From: Typha latifolia
Taxonomy: Eukaryota; Streptophyta; Magnoliopsida; Poales; Typhaceae
Direction: 5' to 3'
NCBI GenBank assembly: GCA_019914945.1
Contig: CM034111.1
Coordinates: forward strand, 7,936,001 to 8,000,000
Length of the DNA: 64,000 nucleotides
In this document: piece by piece, positions 22,232 through 34,692 of the stretch
Layout: each line of letters begins with the position of its first letter
Numbering within the stretch: position 1 is the stretch's first letter
Translations under genes and position numbers: made by a program
Notes under the pieces: model-generated
Told to the model about the DNA's origin: nothing
The model's input: the letters and a program-made list of their open reading frames with translations, nothing else
The model's database searches: none

Positions 22232-22778
22232 TGATAGGGCTACGGAACAATTCCTTTAAGATCTGAATTTATTGTAGGAAACAGTCCGTGCAACCGAGAA
22301 AAAATATTCACCAAATATTCTCCCGTAGTCACAAATTACGAAACAAAGTGAAATCGATTCCTAACTCCCGGATCTACGTTTTTCGCATTTATGCCTTTCA
22401 TAGATTCGAACTGAAACTGGGACAAAAATACAATATATTGCGGATGATGGTGGTGGTGACGGGTGGAAAGGAAGTAAAGGCTATGGATGATAATGGAGAT
22501 GAGGGTGGATGAGTGATGTTGCTTAAGGGATATAGACAAAGGGGAAGAAGTGGTCGAGATCCCCAAGAAGGGGGAGGACTCGACAAACGAGGGAGATTAG
22601 AAGTTAGGAGAGACCTTACAAACGATAGAGGTGGTAAGTTGGTGAAAAAGGAAGAGGGAGATTAGGGTAGAGAGAAGATAGAGAGACAAGAAATCAATAT
22701 TCCAATAGTATAATGAATTTGGCTACCATCCACACTTTTATAAAGGCTAGCTAACAAGACCTAATAACAATAACTAAC
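22232..22778 (-). repeat. Family B LTR piece, minus
   Basis: Begins TGATAGGGCTACGG. It is preceded at 22190-22231 by degenerate duplicate primer-site sequence (ggataccaaaagatagg, then ctcatacta). It is cut at 22778 by a family C LTR. Confidence 0.7.
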
Positions 22779-23605
22779 TGATGCGAACCGGGTCAGATCA
22801 GATCACATTAAGGGGAGATTAGACTCAATGGATTGAGTTTAGTTATCTTATTTGCTTATTTGGTTTAGTTAGAAGGTTAGGATTTTATTTAATTAGCTAA
22901 ATCCAACTCTATGCAGTTTCAGAAAAATATTCGCAAAATATTTTACAGACGTCCGAATAATATCAAACTAGTGGGATAAGATCACCAATCTCCAGATCTA
23001 CAATTTGGTATTTAACTTCTCTAGTGGGATAAGATCACCAATATCAAAATAAAGGATTAATCTGAGACTGATTTAGTTAGTTAGCTAGCTTTATCTTGTT
23101 GTTTGAATTTCAAATAAATCAAATAATCTGCATGTGGATCTGATCTGCTATGGATTTTTTACTTCTATAAATAGGAGTGGACATGTATTGATAATTTTAT
23201 GAAAGTGAATGGAGAGAAATCTGAGTTTAGCTAGTTATTATTCTCGTCCTTATCTTTTTTTCATTAGTCGTTAGATTGTCTTTATTTTTATAGAAGTAGA
23301 TCATAATAGTAGATCCCCTTCAAGCATCCAAACCCTAGCCACCTCTTACCTCCAGCAGCCACCCTACAATACGGCCGTCCACCACCACCCTTGGCCGTCC
23401 GTCACCCTTCGACGACCGCCACAACGTCAGAGATTATCATTCTGCCCTCTATGACCTATCTTCATTATTTTATTTTTATCTTTTCATCCCAACCTCCGAT
23501 TTAGGTGAAACTAGAACCATTAGAACTCTAACTCACGAAGATACTTTTATCTAAATTTTCATAATTATCCAATGGACAGATCGTTCCATATCTAGTCCGT
23601 AATAC
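22779..23605 (+). repeat. Family C LTR, solo or truncated (C1)
   Basis: TGATGCGAACCGGGTCAG matches the C2 LTR start and is alignable for about 400 bases. The 3' half has diverged and the right end near 23605 is uncertain. A tandem repeat of gtgggataagatcacca occurs at about 22971-23041. No target duplication was found. Confidence 0.6.
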
Positions 23606-23619
23606 ATCCGTCCATCTAA

Positions 23620-24528
23620 AAGAGTTCTTCTTTAACAAAGAAGTAAGAGGAGCAATGATCTTGCCAAACCAAATAATGAAGCGGTGATAATATCCGGTCA
23701 ACCCTAAGAATCCTCACAATCCTCTTGTAGTAGTAGGTATCGGCCAAGCGGTCATGCAAGCTACCTTTAGAGGATCCGCCGCTACACCTTCTGCGATATG
23801 ATGTAGCATAAATACTCCACTTGTGGTACTCCCCATAGGCACTTTGACTTCTTGATCTTTAGCTAGTTTTGCTTCAATAAATTTAGCACATTCTCCAAAT
23901 GCCGCCAATGCTCTAATTCAGTCCTACTATGCACCAAAATGTCATCAAAGAATACCAAAACATACATTCATAATAGAGTATCATTTATGAGGCCTTGAAA
24001 AGTAGCTGGAGCATTGGTAAGGCCAAAGGGCATCACCGGGAACTCGTAGTGCCCGTCTAGAGTCTGAAATGTAGTTTTATGCATATCCGCCGGGTGAACT
24101 CTAATTTGATGGTACCCGGCGCTCAAGTCAAGCTTGCTAAATATGGTCACCCCTGCATGCTCGTCCAACAACTCCTCTATAACTAGAATGGGATACCGAT
24201 GCTTGACGGTAATAGCGTTTAGTGCCTGATAGTCGACACAAATACGCCACGCCCCGTCCCTCTTTCACACCAATAGCATGGGCGATGAGTAAGAGCTATG
24301 ACTTGGTTGTATGAGGCCTTCCTCCAACATCTCGGCTACCATCGTGGAAATAACTTCTTTTTGCACATGTGGATACTGATATGGCCTCATATTTGCCAGT
24401 GCAGCCTTGGGTACAATCTCTATGCGATGGTCCGTCGTTCGCCTTAGTGGAAACTCCTTTGGTTTCTCAAACAGCCCAACAAATTTATCTAATAAATTAC
24501 ACAACTCTATGGAAGTATTTGGACTCAT
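23620..24528 (-). pseudogene. B6 reverse transcriptase
   Basis: 24265-24528 encodes the linker before RT (LPLRRTTDHRIEIVPKAALANMRPYQYP, SYSSPMLLV), ending at TGA 24265. 23968-24171 encodes [14 protein letters not shown] and [15 protein letters not shown]. After another stop, FFDDILVHSR (about 23930-23960) keeps the catalytic Asps. The thumb region is present as fragments to about 23620. Confidence 0.82.
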
Positions 24529-24691
24529 TTGAGGCTCATCTCCTGATGGTCCTAACTAAAAAAGATAGGCCAAATCACTCGAACAAAGCAGCCCCACCAT
24601 CAGCTGCATCGTAGGAATCAGCGGAGAACAAACGCCATCAAGCTGCACCTCTTTGTTTCCTTGTTTAAATTTCATCCACATGCTCCGAAAA

Positions 24692-26481
24692 TTAAATGTG
24701 ACAGTCCCAAGCTCTGTAACCACTAAGTGTCAAGGACAATGTCCCCTCCTTGCAGCGCCAACGGATATAAGTCCACAATGATGTCGTGTCCTTGCACCCG
24801 TCTACTGACCCGACGACACAAGCTCTCCGCCTTAAGCTTCGTGCCGTCTCCAATAGCAACGTCAAACCCCGTGGTCGGTTCAGCATCGAAGCCTAATCTC
24901 CTCACTAACCTCTCGCCTAGAAAGTTGTTTGTACTCCCCGAATCGATAAGGATATGCACACAATGCTTTCTAACGAGTTCATCTACCTGCAATGTCCTCG
25001 GCGCGGAAGTACCCGAATATGCATACATCAATATTTCAGCTTGGATATCTTCCTCTGCGCCCTCCTCAATGGCTTCCTCATGGACCTCCTCTAAACACTC
25101 TCAATCACCAACAACATCATCGTCCTCCTCGAGACCGTCGATGAGCATCACACTCCCGATCGGTTTAGAACACTGATGATTGGGGGTGAAATGTTTCATC
25201 ACATTGAAAGCAAAGGCCCTTCGCTCTTTGCTCCTCCACTTGGGCAGGTGTGAGATTTCGAACGGGGGGTCTTGTGCCTCCTCTAACATCCGAAGAAGGT
25301 CTCAATGGTGGTTGTGGTCTACTACTAGCAGCCGCTGTGTTTGAACCTACAGAATTTCCAGCCGGCGTTCTAGGCGCTAACCACCCATCTTGGTTGCCCC
25401 AACTTGTTTTCGCTGCTAGCTTGAGAGCCTTATGATTTTGCTCCATCCTCACAGCCTTTTCAAAGGCCTCCTCAACAGTGGTAGGACCTAGAGCATGAAC
25501 ATCCGCATGTATCTCCTCTCCTAGCCCTAAAACAAATGTGCTCATCAATGTCGGTTCGGGCTAAGGTAGCTCACAATGACTACTAACTCTTTCAAATTCT
25601 GGTTGGTACTCCAATACGGTCGTCCTCTGAACCATTTTACTTAATGTGGTAGCAAAATCTTCGTATACCACTGTCCCAAATCTGTGTGTAATCCTCCTAC
25701 AAAAGTCAGTCCAACCCTATAAATCCTCCACAATGAATAACTGATGCAATATCGTTCCTTGGAGGTGAAAGCTTGCCATCTAGATCTTTGCGTCCTTTGC
25801 TGTCCCTTGACAATCAAAGTATGGTTCAACTTGAAAAACCCAATCCATTGGATCACCGGCTTGGAATTTTGGAAAGTCCAAGCATGTGGTTCTACCCCGA
25901 ATAGCATTGTCGGGTTCGCGAAAGATCCCTGGTTCATGTCAGAACCTTTGTGCATGTTGATCTCCTTCTCTAAAACCTCGAGCACGTCCATCACCATCTC
26001 CGAAGGGATCAACTTCATCCTCAAACTGTCAATCCTCCTCATCGACGAAGCACACTGGTGGTCCTGGGTTTTGTATCAGAGGTGGGGGATGATGTATATG
26101 CATAGGTAAAAGAGGATTATTGACACTCACATGTCACACCTAGATCTGTGGGGTACCGGTTCGATGTGGTCCCACCACTAGTTATTTTTGAGAAACTGAT
26201 CTTCGTTGAGGAGATGACGAAGCCGATCGGTTCATCACATATTCAGTTAAAGCATTATGATCATTCTGCATTGCGTCAACTTTATGCAATAATGTTTGGA
26301 ACATGCCCCTAAGTTCATCCGCTAAGCCCATGTTCACACCCATGGTCGTTGGTTGACTCGGTCCTGCCGTGGTCGCTCCAAGGGAATCGGCCTCACTATT
26401 AGGGTTATCGTGGATTAAGTCTTCCCTTGTCGGTTTGCTCTCTATTGGTCTCCTTGTTGATGTTATCTTCCTTGTTTCCAC
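24692..26481 (-). pseudogene. B6 gag and protease
   Basis: 26182-26481 is the gag N-terminus (METRKITSTRRPIESK). 25165-25548 and 25101-25289 carry the C-terminal gag and a damaged knuckle (CFQCDE). 24723-25031 encodes the protease (HILIDSGSTNNFLGERLV; DSG active-site variant). Frame breaks lie at about 25200, 25560 and 26080. Confidence 0.8.
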
Positions 26482-26508
26482 TATTAATAGAGGTCTGAGG
26501 TTCGCCTA

Positions 26509-26561
26509 GCTCTGATACCAATGATAGGCTCTATGGTAACAAAAGATAGGCTCTGATACCA
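26509..26561 (-). other. Duplicated primer binding site of B6
   Basis: Two exact reverse-complement copies of TGGTATCAGAGC, at 26509-26520 and 26550-26561, each followed by A and an LTR-type TGATAGG edge (26522 and 26563). Period 41 bp. Confidence 0.85.
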
Positions 26562-27269
26562 ATGATAGGGCTACAGAGCAATTCCTTTAAGATTTTAATT
26601 TATTGTAGGAAGAAGTCTACGCAATCAAGGGAAACTATTCACTAAATATTCTCCCATAGTCAGAAAATTATGAAACCAAGTGGAATCGATTTGTAACTCC
26701 TTGATCTATATTTTTCATATTTACTCCATTCACAGATTCAAAATAAAACTGGGACAAAAATATGATATATTGCGGATGATGGTAGTGGTAACGGGTGGAA
26801 TGGAAGTTAGGGTTATGGACGATAATGGAGATAAGGGTGGATGGGTGATATTGTTTAAGGGATATAGACGAAGGGGAAAACGTGGTCAAGATCCCAAATA
26901 AGAGGGAGGACTCAATAGACGAGGGAGATTAGAAGTTAGGAGAGACCTTAATTGATGAAGAGGGAAGAAATTAATAATCCAATAGCATAATGAATTTAGC
27001 TGCCATCCACACCTTTATAGAGGCTAGCCAACAAGCCCTAATAACAATAACTAACCCTAATCCTACTAGAATCCCGTTGATCATATTCTAACGCGCCTGA
27101 TCGCATTCGAACGCAAATTTTGCGTTTTCTATTTTTGCAAACCTGATGTAGGCGTTCGCAATGGCATTTGAACGCGACCCCTTCCACGTTCGAACACGAC
27201 CTACAAGAATTTTATTTTAATAAAATAAACAAGTAATGTAATAAGAAAATACTCTAACAAAGTGTATCA
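26522..27269 (-). repeat. B6 5' LTR (family B)
   Basis: 748 bp counting from the outer TGATAGG edge. It includes leader, TATA-type site and palindrome cluster (27085-27205), and ends AAGTGTATCA. Confidence 0.75.
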
Positions 27270-28400
27270 CTGCCCAAGACTACCAAGGAGTTACGTGGCT
27301 TCCTGGCTACTACCATAGATTCGTGGCGAACTACAACAAGGTTGCAGCTCCCCTCATGACCTTGCTGCAAAAAGGTGCGTTCACATGGACAGACAAAGCA
27401 AGGGCAGCATTTGAAGATATGAAGAAGGCTATGATCTCAGCCCCGGTCCTTGCCTTAGCTGATTTCACCAAACCATTCACCATCGTATGCGGCACGTCGG
27501 GAGTCGGCATTGGGGCTATTTTGATGCAAGAGGGCAGACTTGTAGCTAACATGAGAAAGCCCTTTCGGAGTGTCCATAGTTGCTATCCACCTACGAAAGG
27601 GAGATGCTTGCCATCATCCATGCGATCACCAAGTGAAGGCCTTATTTTGTCGGGCGCCACTTCACGATCCACACCAATTAAAGGAGTTTGCCATACTTCC
27701 TTTGGCAGCGCATTCATACACCGAACGCTTGCAAGCATTCGCATTGACAGAGAACGCAAACTGTGTGTTTAAATGCGCTTGGCCGCGTTCAAACGCCCGC
27801 GTGCGAACGCCAACATACATTCGCATCAACAGAGAACGCAATTTGTGCGTTCGAACACAGTCGTCCCTGTTCGAATGCGATCATCGAGAATCCACTATTT
27901 CTAGGGTTAATCATTATCATTTTTTGTTTGTTTGGTTAGCCTCTTAAGGTATGGATGGCAACAAAAAATATTATGATGAATGAATATTGATTTCTATCTC
28001 CTTTCTATCTTCTCTACCCTAATTTCCCTTCCCCTTCCTTCAAGCCCTAGCTATACGTCATCTCGGTGTTGGTGTTCTTCTAACCTCCCTCGTCTATCGA
28101 GTCCTCCCTCCTCCTTGGTATCTCGGCCACTCCTCGCTCTTCATCCTTATCCCCTAAATTCCACAAACCATCCACCCTCATCTCCATTATCACCCCTAAC
28201 CTTATCCTCACCTCCACCCGTCACCACCACCATCATTCCCACTCTTGAGTATTTTAGTCTCAGTTCTAGTCCGAATCTGCGAAGGGCATAAATACAAAAA
28301 ATGTATTTCGTAATTTTCGGACAACGGTAGAATATTTGGTTAATATTTGTGCTAGGCTACGCGGGCTGATTTCCTACAACCAATCCAGATAATGAAGTGG
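27270..28400 (+). mobile_element. RNase H fragment fused to a family B-like LTR (B7)
   Basis: 27323-27560 encodes the RT thumb/RNase H segment (MANYNKVAAPLMTLLQKGAFTW; FTIVCGTSGVGIGAILMQEGRL, with the catalytic Asp replaced: VCGTSG for the usual VxDASG). From about 27716 the sequence is LTR: palindrome cluster 27728-27885, TTAAGG-type box, leader, to about 28400. Integrase and the LTR start are deleted. Confidence 0.72.
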
Positions 28401-28876
28401 ATGTTATGTTCTTATCATAATACAGGAAAAGTTTCTGTCAAGTTTTGAAAAATAAGTCAAAAAGTGCATAAATTAATACTAAGTTAGTTTGACTATTGTG
28501 TTGTATTATTGTTTAATAGGAAAGCTTATTTAAAAAGATTAATTCATGTTGTCAATACTCACCTTGTATATGCATTTTTTATGATCAATGAAGAATAATT
28601 TTTAGTTTTTGTGGTGCATTAGAGTTGATCATAATATGACTTGATTGATCTGTGTACGACTTATTTTATTTGATTGACATACTTGTGTCTTGAATTTATC
28701 TCTGAATTTTTAGAAGTGCATCTCCAAATATATTTTGAATTTTTTGAACGTGACAAACATGTTTATTTGGAGTAGAATATGGATTTCAATTAGGGTTTTC
28801 ATGGTTCCTTTTTTTTGTGGTGAGATTTTTTTGTGGTATGCTTTGAATGTTAAGCGTGGTTGTGTTTCTCTCTAGA

Positions 28877-29885
28877 ATGACTAGAAAAGCTATCTCTTCC
28901 AATAGGCCAAGGCCCCCCTTCTTTGCCATCGTCTTCTCCACCAAAATTTTCCTCATCAACTACTATAGGAAAGTATAAGCATAATTTTGGGTCACACCAA
29001 GTGATTTGTGAGAGGCCACTGGCCATATCTAATTTTGCTCCCTTGGGGATTGGTAAATTGTTTACTGAGTGTGGGTGGTTAGAAATTTGCAAGATGGATG
29101 GGACTGCGTATGTGGAGGTTGTCTGTAAATTTTTCAGTAAAGCAAGTGTTCTGAACCAATATATACGGTCAACGGTCCACAGTGCTTCTGTTACTTAGAT
29201 ACTGACATTATTCGAGTAGAGTTTCATCTTCCTGAGGGTAACTTTGAGTATCCTAATTCCGATCCATTTCCCTCTATTCAATCTATTGCATGTGATATCT
29301 TAGTGCAGGAAGAAGAATGGCAAGGGAATATGATGTCTCATGCCAAGTTAACTTCTGTTGCTAGAATGTTGCACTTGATCTGTCCTCACAATGTCACCCC
29401 AAAAACTCGACACTCTAACATCAATCATGATCGGGCTTTTCTTCTTCACACCATGCTTACTGGCATCTCCATTGATATCGTCTCAGTCACGTATGACAGC
29501 ATCGTGTCTACAGTGTTAAAAGAGGCCCCCCGTGAAGGTTTGTCATTTGGAATCTTTATAACCAAACTATGCATGCAAAGTGGCGTGTGAGTTGATTCAT
29601 CTGAAGCATTAGTCAATTTGCAAAAACTGTTGGATCGGATAACCATGAGGATGAGTCATCCTCATGATCATCCATCTCCATTTAAATCGACTTTCCTCTA
29701 CTGCCACTAATCTAAGTTCATACCATGAAATTTCTTCTGAGGACAGTTTTGATAATGAATCTTATGTACCTGAGGGAGAGTTTCAGTTAATGCATGAGCA
29801 TTTTGATCAATTGAGCAATCAGGTCAGGAATTTGCAATTGGAAGTTGTCGGGTTTTTTTGGTATTGTAGCAGAGATAGGGGCTAA
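28877..29885 (+). pseudogene. Degraded ORF resembling the putative plant transposon protein domain
   Basis: ATG 28877 opens MTRKAISSNRPRPP. 28923-29198 and 29303-29590 are two frames of one ORF. The second contains SVARMLHLICPHNVTPKTRH followed by RAFLLHTMLTGISIDIV and EGLSFGIFITKLC. That is the arrangement I know from the plant-specific domain annotated as putative plant transposon protein (ARLL..NLLP..., ...LLTGR.INLP..., LPYG.LITRIF). The identification is by pattern memory only. A coiled-coil-like tail follows (SYVPEGEFQLMHEHFDQLSNQVRNLQ, 29664-29885). Stops and frameshifts disable it. Confidence 0.5.
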
Positions 29886-30375
29886 GCAAGCTCAAGGGTT
29901 TGTGCTTGATAATGTTCTTTCTATTCTTCGTCGTGGCTTTCCTCCTCCTAGTGCTTAGGCTTTGTCAATATGAGCCAAAAAGGGGGAGAGTGATCGAGTT
30001 TAGGGGGAGTAGGGAGTTTAGGGGAAGTAGGGAGAGAGTTGCATCGCTTGTCATTTGCTTTATTATGTTAACTGTGTTGAATGCTTAACTGTGCTGAATG
30101 CTTGAATATTATATTAATTGTGTGATTTGCTTATATGCTAATTGAAGTTTAGATCCTACGTGTTTATTGTTTGCAGTTATATATGATCTTACTTCATATT
30201 ACTATCTATCTATAATTACGTTACTTCAAGTTATTTTCACTTGATCTTGGATTAGTATATTTTTTGTTGCAGACTTGAAGTGTTACATCTTTTAGATTTG
30301 TTGAATGCTCATTTAGGACTCTTTGTAATTTTTGTAAAATTAAATATTTTGTAACAAATTGCTAAAGAGGGATAT

Positions 30376-31416
30376 TGTTAGGTTTTTAGTGTTAGCAATT
30401 GTGTACAAAATTATCTAAGTACTTTTATACATGTACATGAGCATTTATACAAGTTTTGAAAGTGTTCGGATTGAATAATTTCAAGATCGGCAGGAGAAAA
30501 GTCACTGCGTTCGCACCGCATTCGCATCGCGTTCGAATGCACCCAAACCGCATTCTAATGTGGATTCAGGCTTTTGCAAATATAGAGAACGCGTTCTGGC
30601 CGTTCGAACGCGGGTTCAGCCGTTGCAAATATAGAGAACGTGTATTGGCCGTTCGAACACACTCTTAGGCCGTTCGAATCCACCCTGCATATTTTCACAG
30701 TGCGTTCACACATATAGAGGAGTGCATTTGCGCGTTCGAACTCAACCTCGAGAAATTAGTCAGCGTGTTCAAACGCACTTGGGCCGCATTCAAACATACT
30801 TGGGCCGCGTTCGAACGCACCTTGGAGAATAAATAGGCGCATTCGAACACAGTCGAACCGCGTTCGAAAGCACTCACGTAATATGCAAATTTCTAGAGTT
30901 ACGTGAGTCTTGATATGACTTGGATTTAGCCTTATCTTGTTAACCTATATAAGGGTTGGGATGCCCTAACCCTATGGAGGTTAATGATTGCTTTTGATAA
31001 GGATTTCGTAGAGCTATAACGTTCTTCCACCAACAAGGTTCATCTTTTCTACAACGCACCAAGTTTTTGGCTTAAGGGTTATCTAGACGAAGGATCAATC
31101 TCGAGGGTTACTGAGATTGCAGATCAATTACAGAAAATAGTGAATCGCGAGCTTTAGCGATCAAGATTGAGGAAAATAAAGTTGTAAGGATCGATAGGGT
31201 GTTTTGTAAGTCAGTCTTGTAACTGTTACAAGTTTAGTGATTATTTTTTATGCGAGTTTGGATCCGTGGTTTTTTCCCGTTTGGGTTTTTCCACATAAAA
31301 ATCTTGACATTCATCTTTATTTTACTCTCTGGTATTTATTCCACATATTTACTTAAGCAAAGGGTTGAAATTATTGCCTAAGGTTTAAATACATACGCAT
31401 GTCTAGGTTTTTCTCA
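30376..31416 (+). repeat. Family E LTR
   Basis: TGTTAGGTTTTTAG start after a purine-rich tract. The palindrome cluster is at 30505-30875 (one exact GCGTTCGAACGC at about 30806), TATATAAG at 30946-30953, and a U5-like segment with ttttttcccgtttggg at about 31270. The internal ORF does not look like gypsy gag-pol. Confidence 0.65.
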
Positions 31417-31572
31417 GATGTTATTGTATTAGTTATATTTATTGTATCTTGATAGTTTGTTGTGGCCTGTGTGGATACTATGTAGTATTTTAGGATAATT
31501 TTTATAGATTTGGATATTTATCTGTTAACATATTTATTTAGATGATAATATAATTTATTTTGAGACGAATAT
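31417..31572 (+). repeat. Family D LTR, left piece (D2)
   Basis: The segment ttgttgtggcctgtgtgg and the following AT-rich bases match the 3' third of the solo family D LTRs (compare 55259). It continues at 38853 after the C2 insertion. Confidence 0.6.
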
Positions 31573-32404
31573 TGATGTGAACCGGGTCAGATAGGATCAT
31601 ATCAAAGGGAGATTAAGCTCAATGGATTGAGTCTAATTATTTTATTTGGTCATTTGATTTAGTTAGAGCCTTTGTAGGTTACAATTTTATTTAATTAGCT
31701 AAATCTAACTCTGTGCAGTTTTGGAAAAATATTTATGAAATATTCTACAGACATCCGAATAATATCAAACAAGCTGGATAAGATCGTCAACCTCCAGATC
31801 TACAACTTTGGTATTCATGACTTCTCCAGATTCAGAATCTATCTGCGGCAAAATGAAAGGTTAATCTGAGAAGATAAGAAAGACTGATTTAGTTGGTTTG
31901 TTAGGGTTTTAACTTAGTTGTTTGGGTCCCTAGGGTGAGTCTCCATAAATATATGGAGGAAACCCTAATTGGAGTTGGAGTCCGATAATTAAAATCAGCA
32001 TTGCCTTTATCTTCTTCTCAATTGTCTCTAGCCATTGGCGCATTCTCCTACCTCCTTCCTTCCACCGCCCAAGTCTTTGGTCGGCTTCCTCTAACTCCTA
32101 ATCCCCTTCTTCTACAATAGCATCTTTCCCTTCACACCAAGGAGTTAACCTAGCACTTATCTAGCTATTGGAGGGCTAACAAGCTAAGATTTATTTGACT
32201 TTCAGCCACTATTTGGTGGATATCTCAAGATCTAACCGTCCAAACCATGCAATCTTAGATTCGTTGGAAATCTCTTTCCAAGAGCTACAACATATCCAAA
32301 CTTCAGGAAGATCCATCTATTAGATTGTTCTCAGATTTCTTCGAAACTTATAAGCCTAATCGAGTCTAGAACTATTTCGGATCGGATCAAGCCGGTTCGT
32401 AACA
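31573..32404 (+). repeat. C2 5' LTR
   Basis: TGATGTGAACCGGG ... TTCGTAACA. It lacks the GCGTTCGAACGC cluster found in families A, B and E. Confidence 0.85.
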
Positions 32405-32406
32405 AC

Positions 32407-32418
32407 TGGTATCAGAGC
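32407..32418 (+). other. C2 primer binding site
   Basis: TGGTATCAGAGC two bases after the LTR end. Confidence 0.9.
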
Positions 32419-32437
32419 CAACGTTCCTTGGATTGTA

Positions 32438-33626
32438 ATGGCCATCACTAGATCGAAGGCGGCAAATCAAACAAGTGATCAAGGCTTGGAGACGGACCAC
32501 ATGGCTCCATCAATATCTCCATCCCCACAAAGCTCACGAGGACGGACAAAAGGCCCTCCTGATCTCACGCAAACGTTGTTGGAGATCAAGGCAACCCTTG
32601 CTGATAGGAACCAGGCGTACCCCTGAGCGTCATCGAAGACATGAAGATCGTCCCTTACCAAGAGAGGGGAATCAATGAGGACCGATCCTGGAGGCACCAT
32701 GGCAACAATGCGACGAACGGCACGGGCGCCGCCCCGACTTACCACCCTTGCACTCGAGGGCACCTATGGCCCCACATCTAGAGGAGGAGCCTTGAGATTA
32801 GTGGGAGGAACCCCCATATCAACCAAGGGTCCAACAACAAGAGCCGCTTCACCGAGGATGCGAGTACGGACGTGACCAACTGCTACAACCCCGCACCTCG
32901 AGTAGATTTTCCTAAATTCAACGGTGGTGACCTATTGGATTTGATTTATAGGGTGGAGCAATTCTTCACTTATCAAGGGACACCTAATCACCAAAAGGTG
33001 CCTTCGCCACTTGGGAGGAGTTTACCGACACGCTTTGTGTGTGTTTCGGACCCTCCGACTATGAAGACTTCCAAGCCACCTTGATGAAGCTAGCCCAAAA
33101 GACTTTTGTAAGAGCCTACTAAGAGGAGTTCGACAGAATTAGCAATCGAGTCAGCAGATGATTAGACTCTACTCTTAAAAGCACCTTCGTCTCCGAGCTT
33201 CGTCATGATATCCAAGCGAAAGTCAAGGCTACTTGTCCTACCACCTTGCTAGAGGCCTTCTCAGCAGCACAAATGATGGAGAAAAAGATACAAGGGTTGA
33301 AGGTAATACACCAACCAAAGTGGACCACATTGGAGTGTGCCATATTCAACCCGAGACCGCTAGCCTTGAGTGTGCCATATTCAGGATAGGCTCGACCAAA
33401 TCCAAGCGGGCCAGCCCCACCTCAAACCGGACCACACCATAAGGACCAGCCGATGTTGATAGGTCGACGCCTCACACCAGCAGAGATCGAAGATCAGCGC
33501 TCAAAGGGCCTATGCTTCTATTGCGACCAGCACTTCGTACCGGGCCATAAATGCTCCAAACAGCCCGCTGCCACTATGCTCATGGAGGAGACGATCAAGG
33601 ATGATCCAGAGGGAGACATGGAGGAC
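32438..33626 (+). pseudogene. C2 gag
   Basis: ATG 32438 (MAITRSKAANQTSDQG). The capsid-like region is recognisable at 32872-33084 (RVDFPKFNGGDLLDLIYRVEQFFTYQGTP). A zinc knuckle CFYCDQHFVPGHKC lies at about 33508-33550. At least three frame changes and stops interrupt it. A5 inserts at 33627, duplicating AGGAC. Confidence 0.8.
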
Positions 33627-34692
33627 TGATACGATTCGGACTTCACCGACGTCGTCTCGAGCATGGATTCACTTTAGGAGTATTTTTATTTCATGTTTTA
33701 GTGTTTAATTTCCATTAAAATAAGTTTTCTGTAAGTCGCATTCGAACGCGTGTGGAGTGAGTTCGAACGCGGTTTGTGAACGGGTTTGTGAACGTGGTGA
33801 AGAGAATGTACTGTGCGTTCGAACGCACTGTGAACGCCTGCATCGCGTTCGCAAATACCGATAGGCGCGTTCGATCGCGCGTTCGAACGCCTGCATCGCG
33901 TTCGCAAATCTAGAAAAGCGAACTCGGTGCGTTCGAACGCGGTGGGGCGAGTTCGAACGCGGTCGACAAAAATTGTGTTTTAGGGTTAATTTGAGTTGTT
34001 GGTTAGCCTATAAAAGGATGTGGTAGGCAACCAAATTGATTATTGAATATTGAGAATTGAGTTTTGCCTTGCCTCCTTCGTCTTCTTCGCTCCCGTTCTC
34101 TCAATCCCCGGCGACGCCGCTTCTAACCTCCCTCGTCCGGCTAATCACCCTAGTCCCTTAGGGGTGGCCCTCTTCTCCCCTTTTGTCCAATCTATCCCAC
34201 ACTTGCCCTAATACTTCCATCAACCACAACCCTTCCACCATTACTTTTCACCGGTGCCACCACATTAACGCCGGTCCACCTTCAACCATCATTACCTAGG
34301 ATCTCGTGCCTTCATCCACGAATCCAAAACAGAGCATCCTGACGTTCGTCCACTAAACGGACGATATCTCGAGATCCACAACTCCGATTCGCCTGTAACT
34401 AGATTTGTTGGAAAGCTCTTTTCTGGGGCTACAACATATCAAAGTTTCACGACGATCTGACGGCGGAATATTTCGGGATCTTATTTCAAAGTTCCATGCA
34501 AGATCTAGTCCAGATCTGAGAATTAGAAAAGATCGATCTTTAGCCCTAAAGGAGAGATCGCATCAAGCTTGGTATCAGAGCTCCATAGCCAGAGGCGTGA
34601 TCGTATCAAGCTGGTATTAGAGCTCAATAGCCAGAGGCGTGATCGTATCAAGCTGGTATCAGAGCTCCATAGCCAGAGGCGTGATCGTATTA
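33627..34692 (+). repeat. A5 5' LTR with four tandem LTR-end/primer-site units
   Basis: Palindrome cluster 33738-33962 and TATAAAAG at 34009-34016. Copies of the LTR terminus end at 34565, 34608, 34650 and 34692 (spacing 43, 42, 42), each followed by AGC(T)TGGTATCAGAGC or a one- to two-base variant. The 3' LTR has three copies, so the LTR proper probably ends at 34650 and the fourth unit is in the leader. Confidence 0.88.

Larger units (their letters stand above)
23606..27269 (-). mobile_element. Family B element B6 (gag, protease, partial RT, 5' LTR)
   Basis: Minus order: LTR 26522-27269, two primer binding sites (26509-26520 and 26550-26561) 41 bp apart, gag 25560-26481, zinc knuckle/protease 24692-25548, RT 23640-24528. 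RNase H, integrase and the 3' LTR are absent at the left, where C1 lies. It is closely related to B8 in the LSM7 intron; both share the same stop codon in RT. Confidence 0.82.
28401..31416 (+). mobile_element. Element with family E 3' LTR and degraded plant transposon-protein ORF
   Basis: No 5' LTR is seen. The internal region contains a broken ORF from ATG 28877 to about 29600, an AT-rich 3' segment, a purine-rich tract (aaagagggatat) and the LTR from TGTTAG at 30376. The LTR end is put at about 31416 (ttctca) because D-type sequence follows; this border is uncertain. Confidence 0.6.

Noticed and set aside
22774..23610. Target duplication around the family C LTR at 22779
   Set aside because: Left CTAAC and right TCTAA/CTAAA do not match cleanly and the right LTR edge is uncertain.
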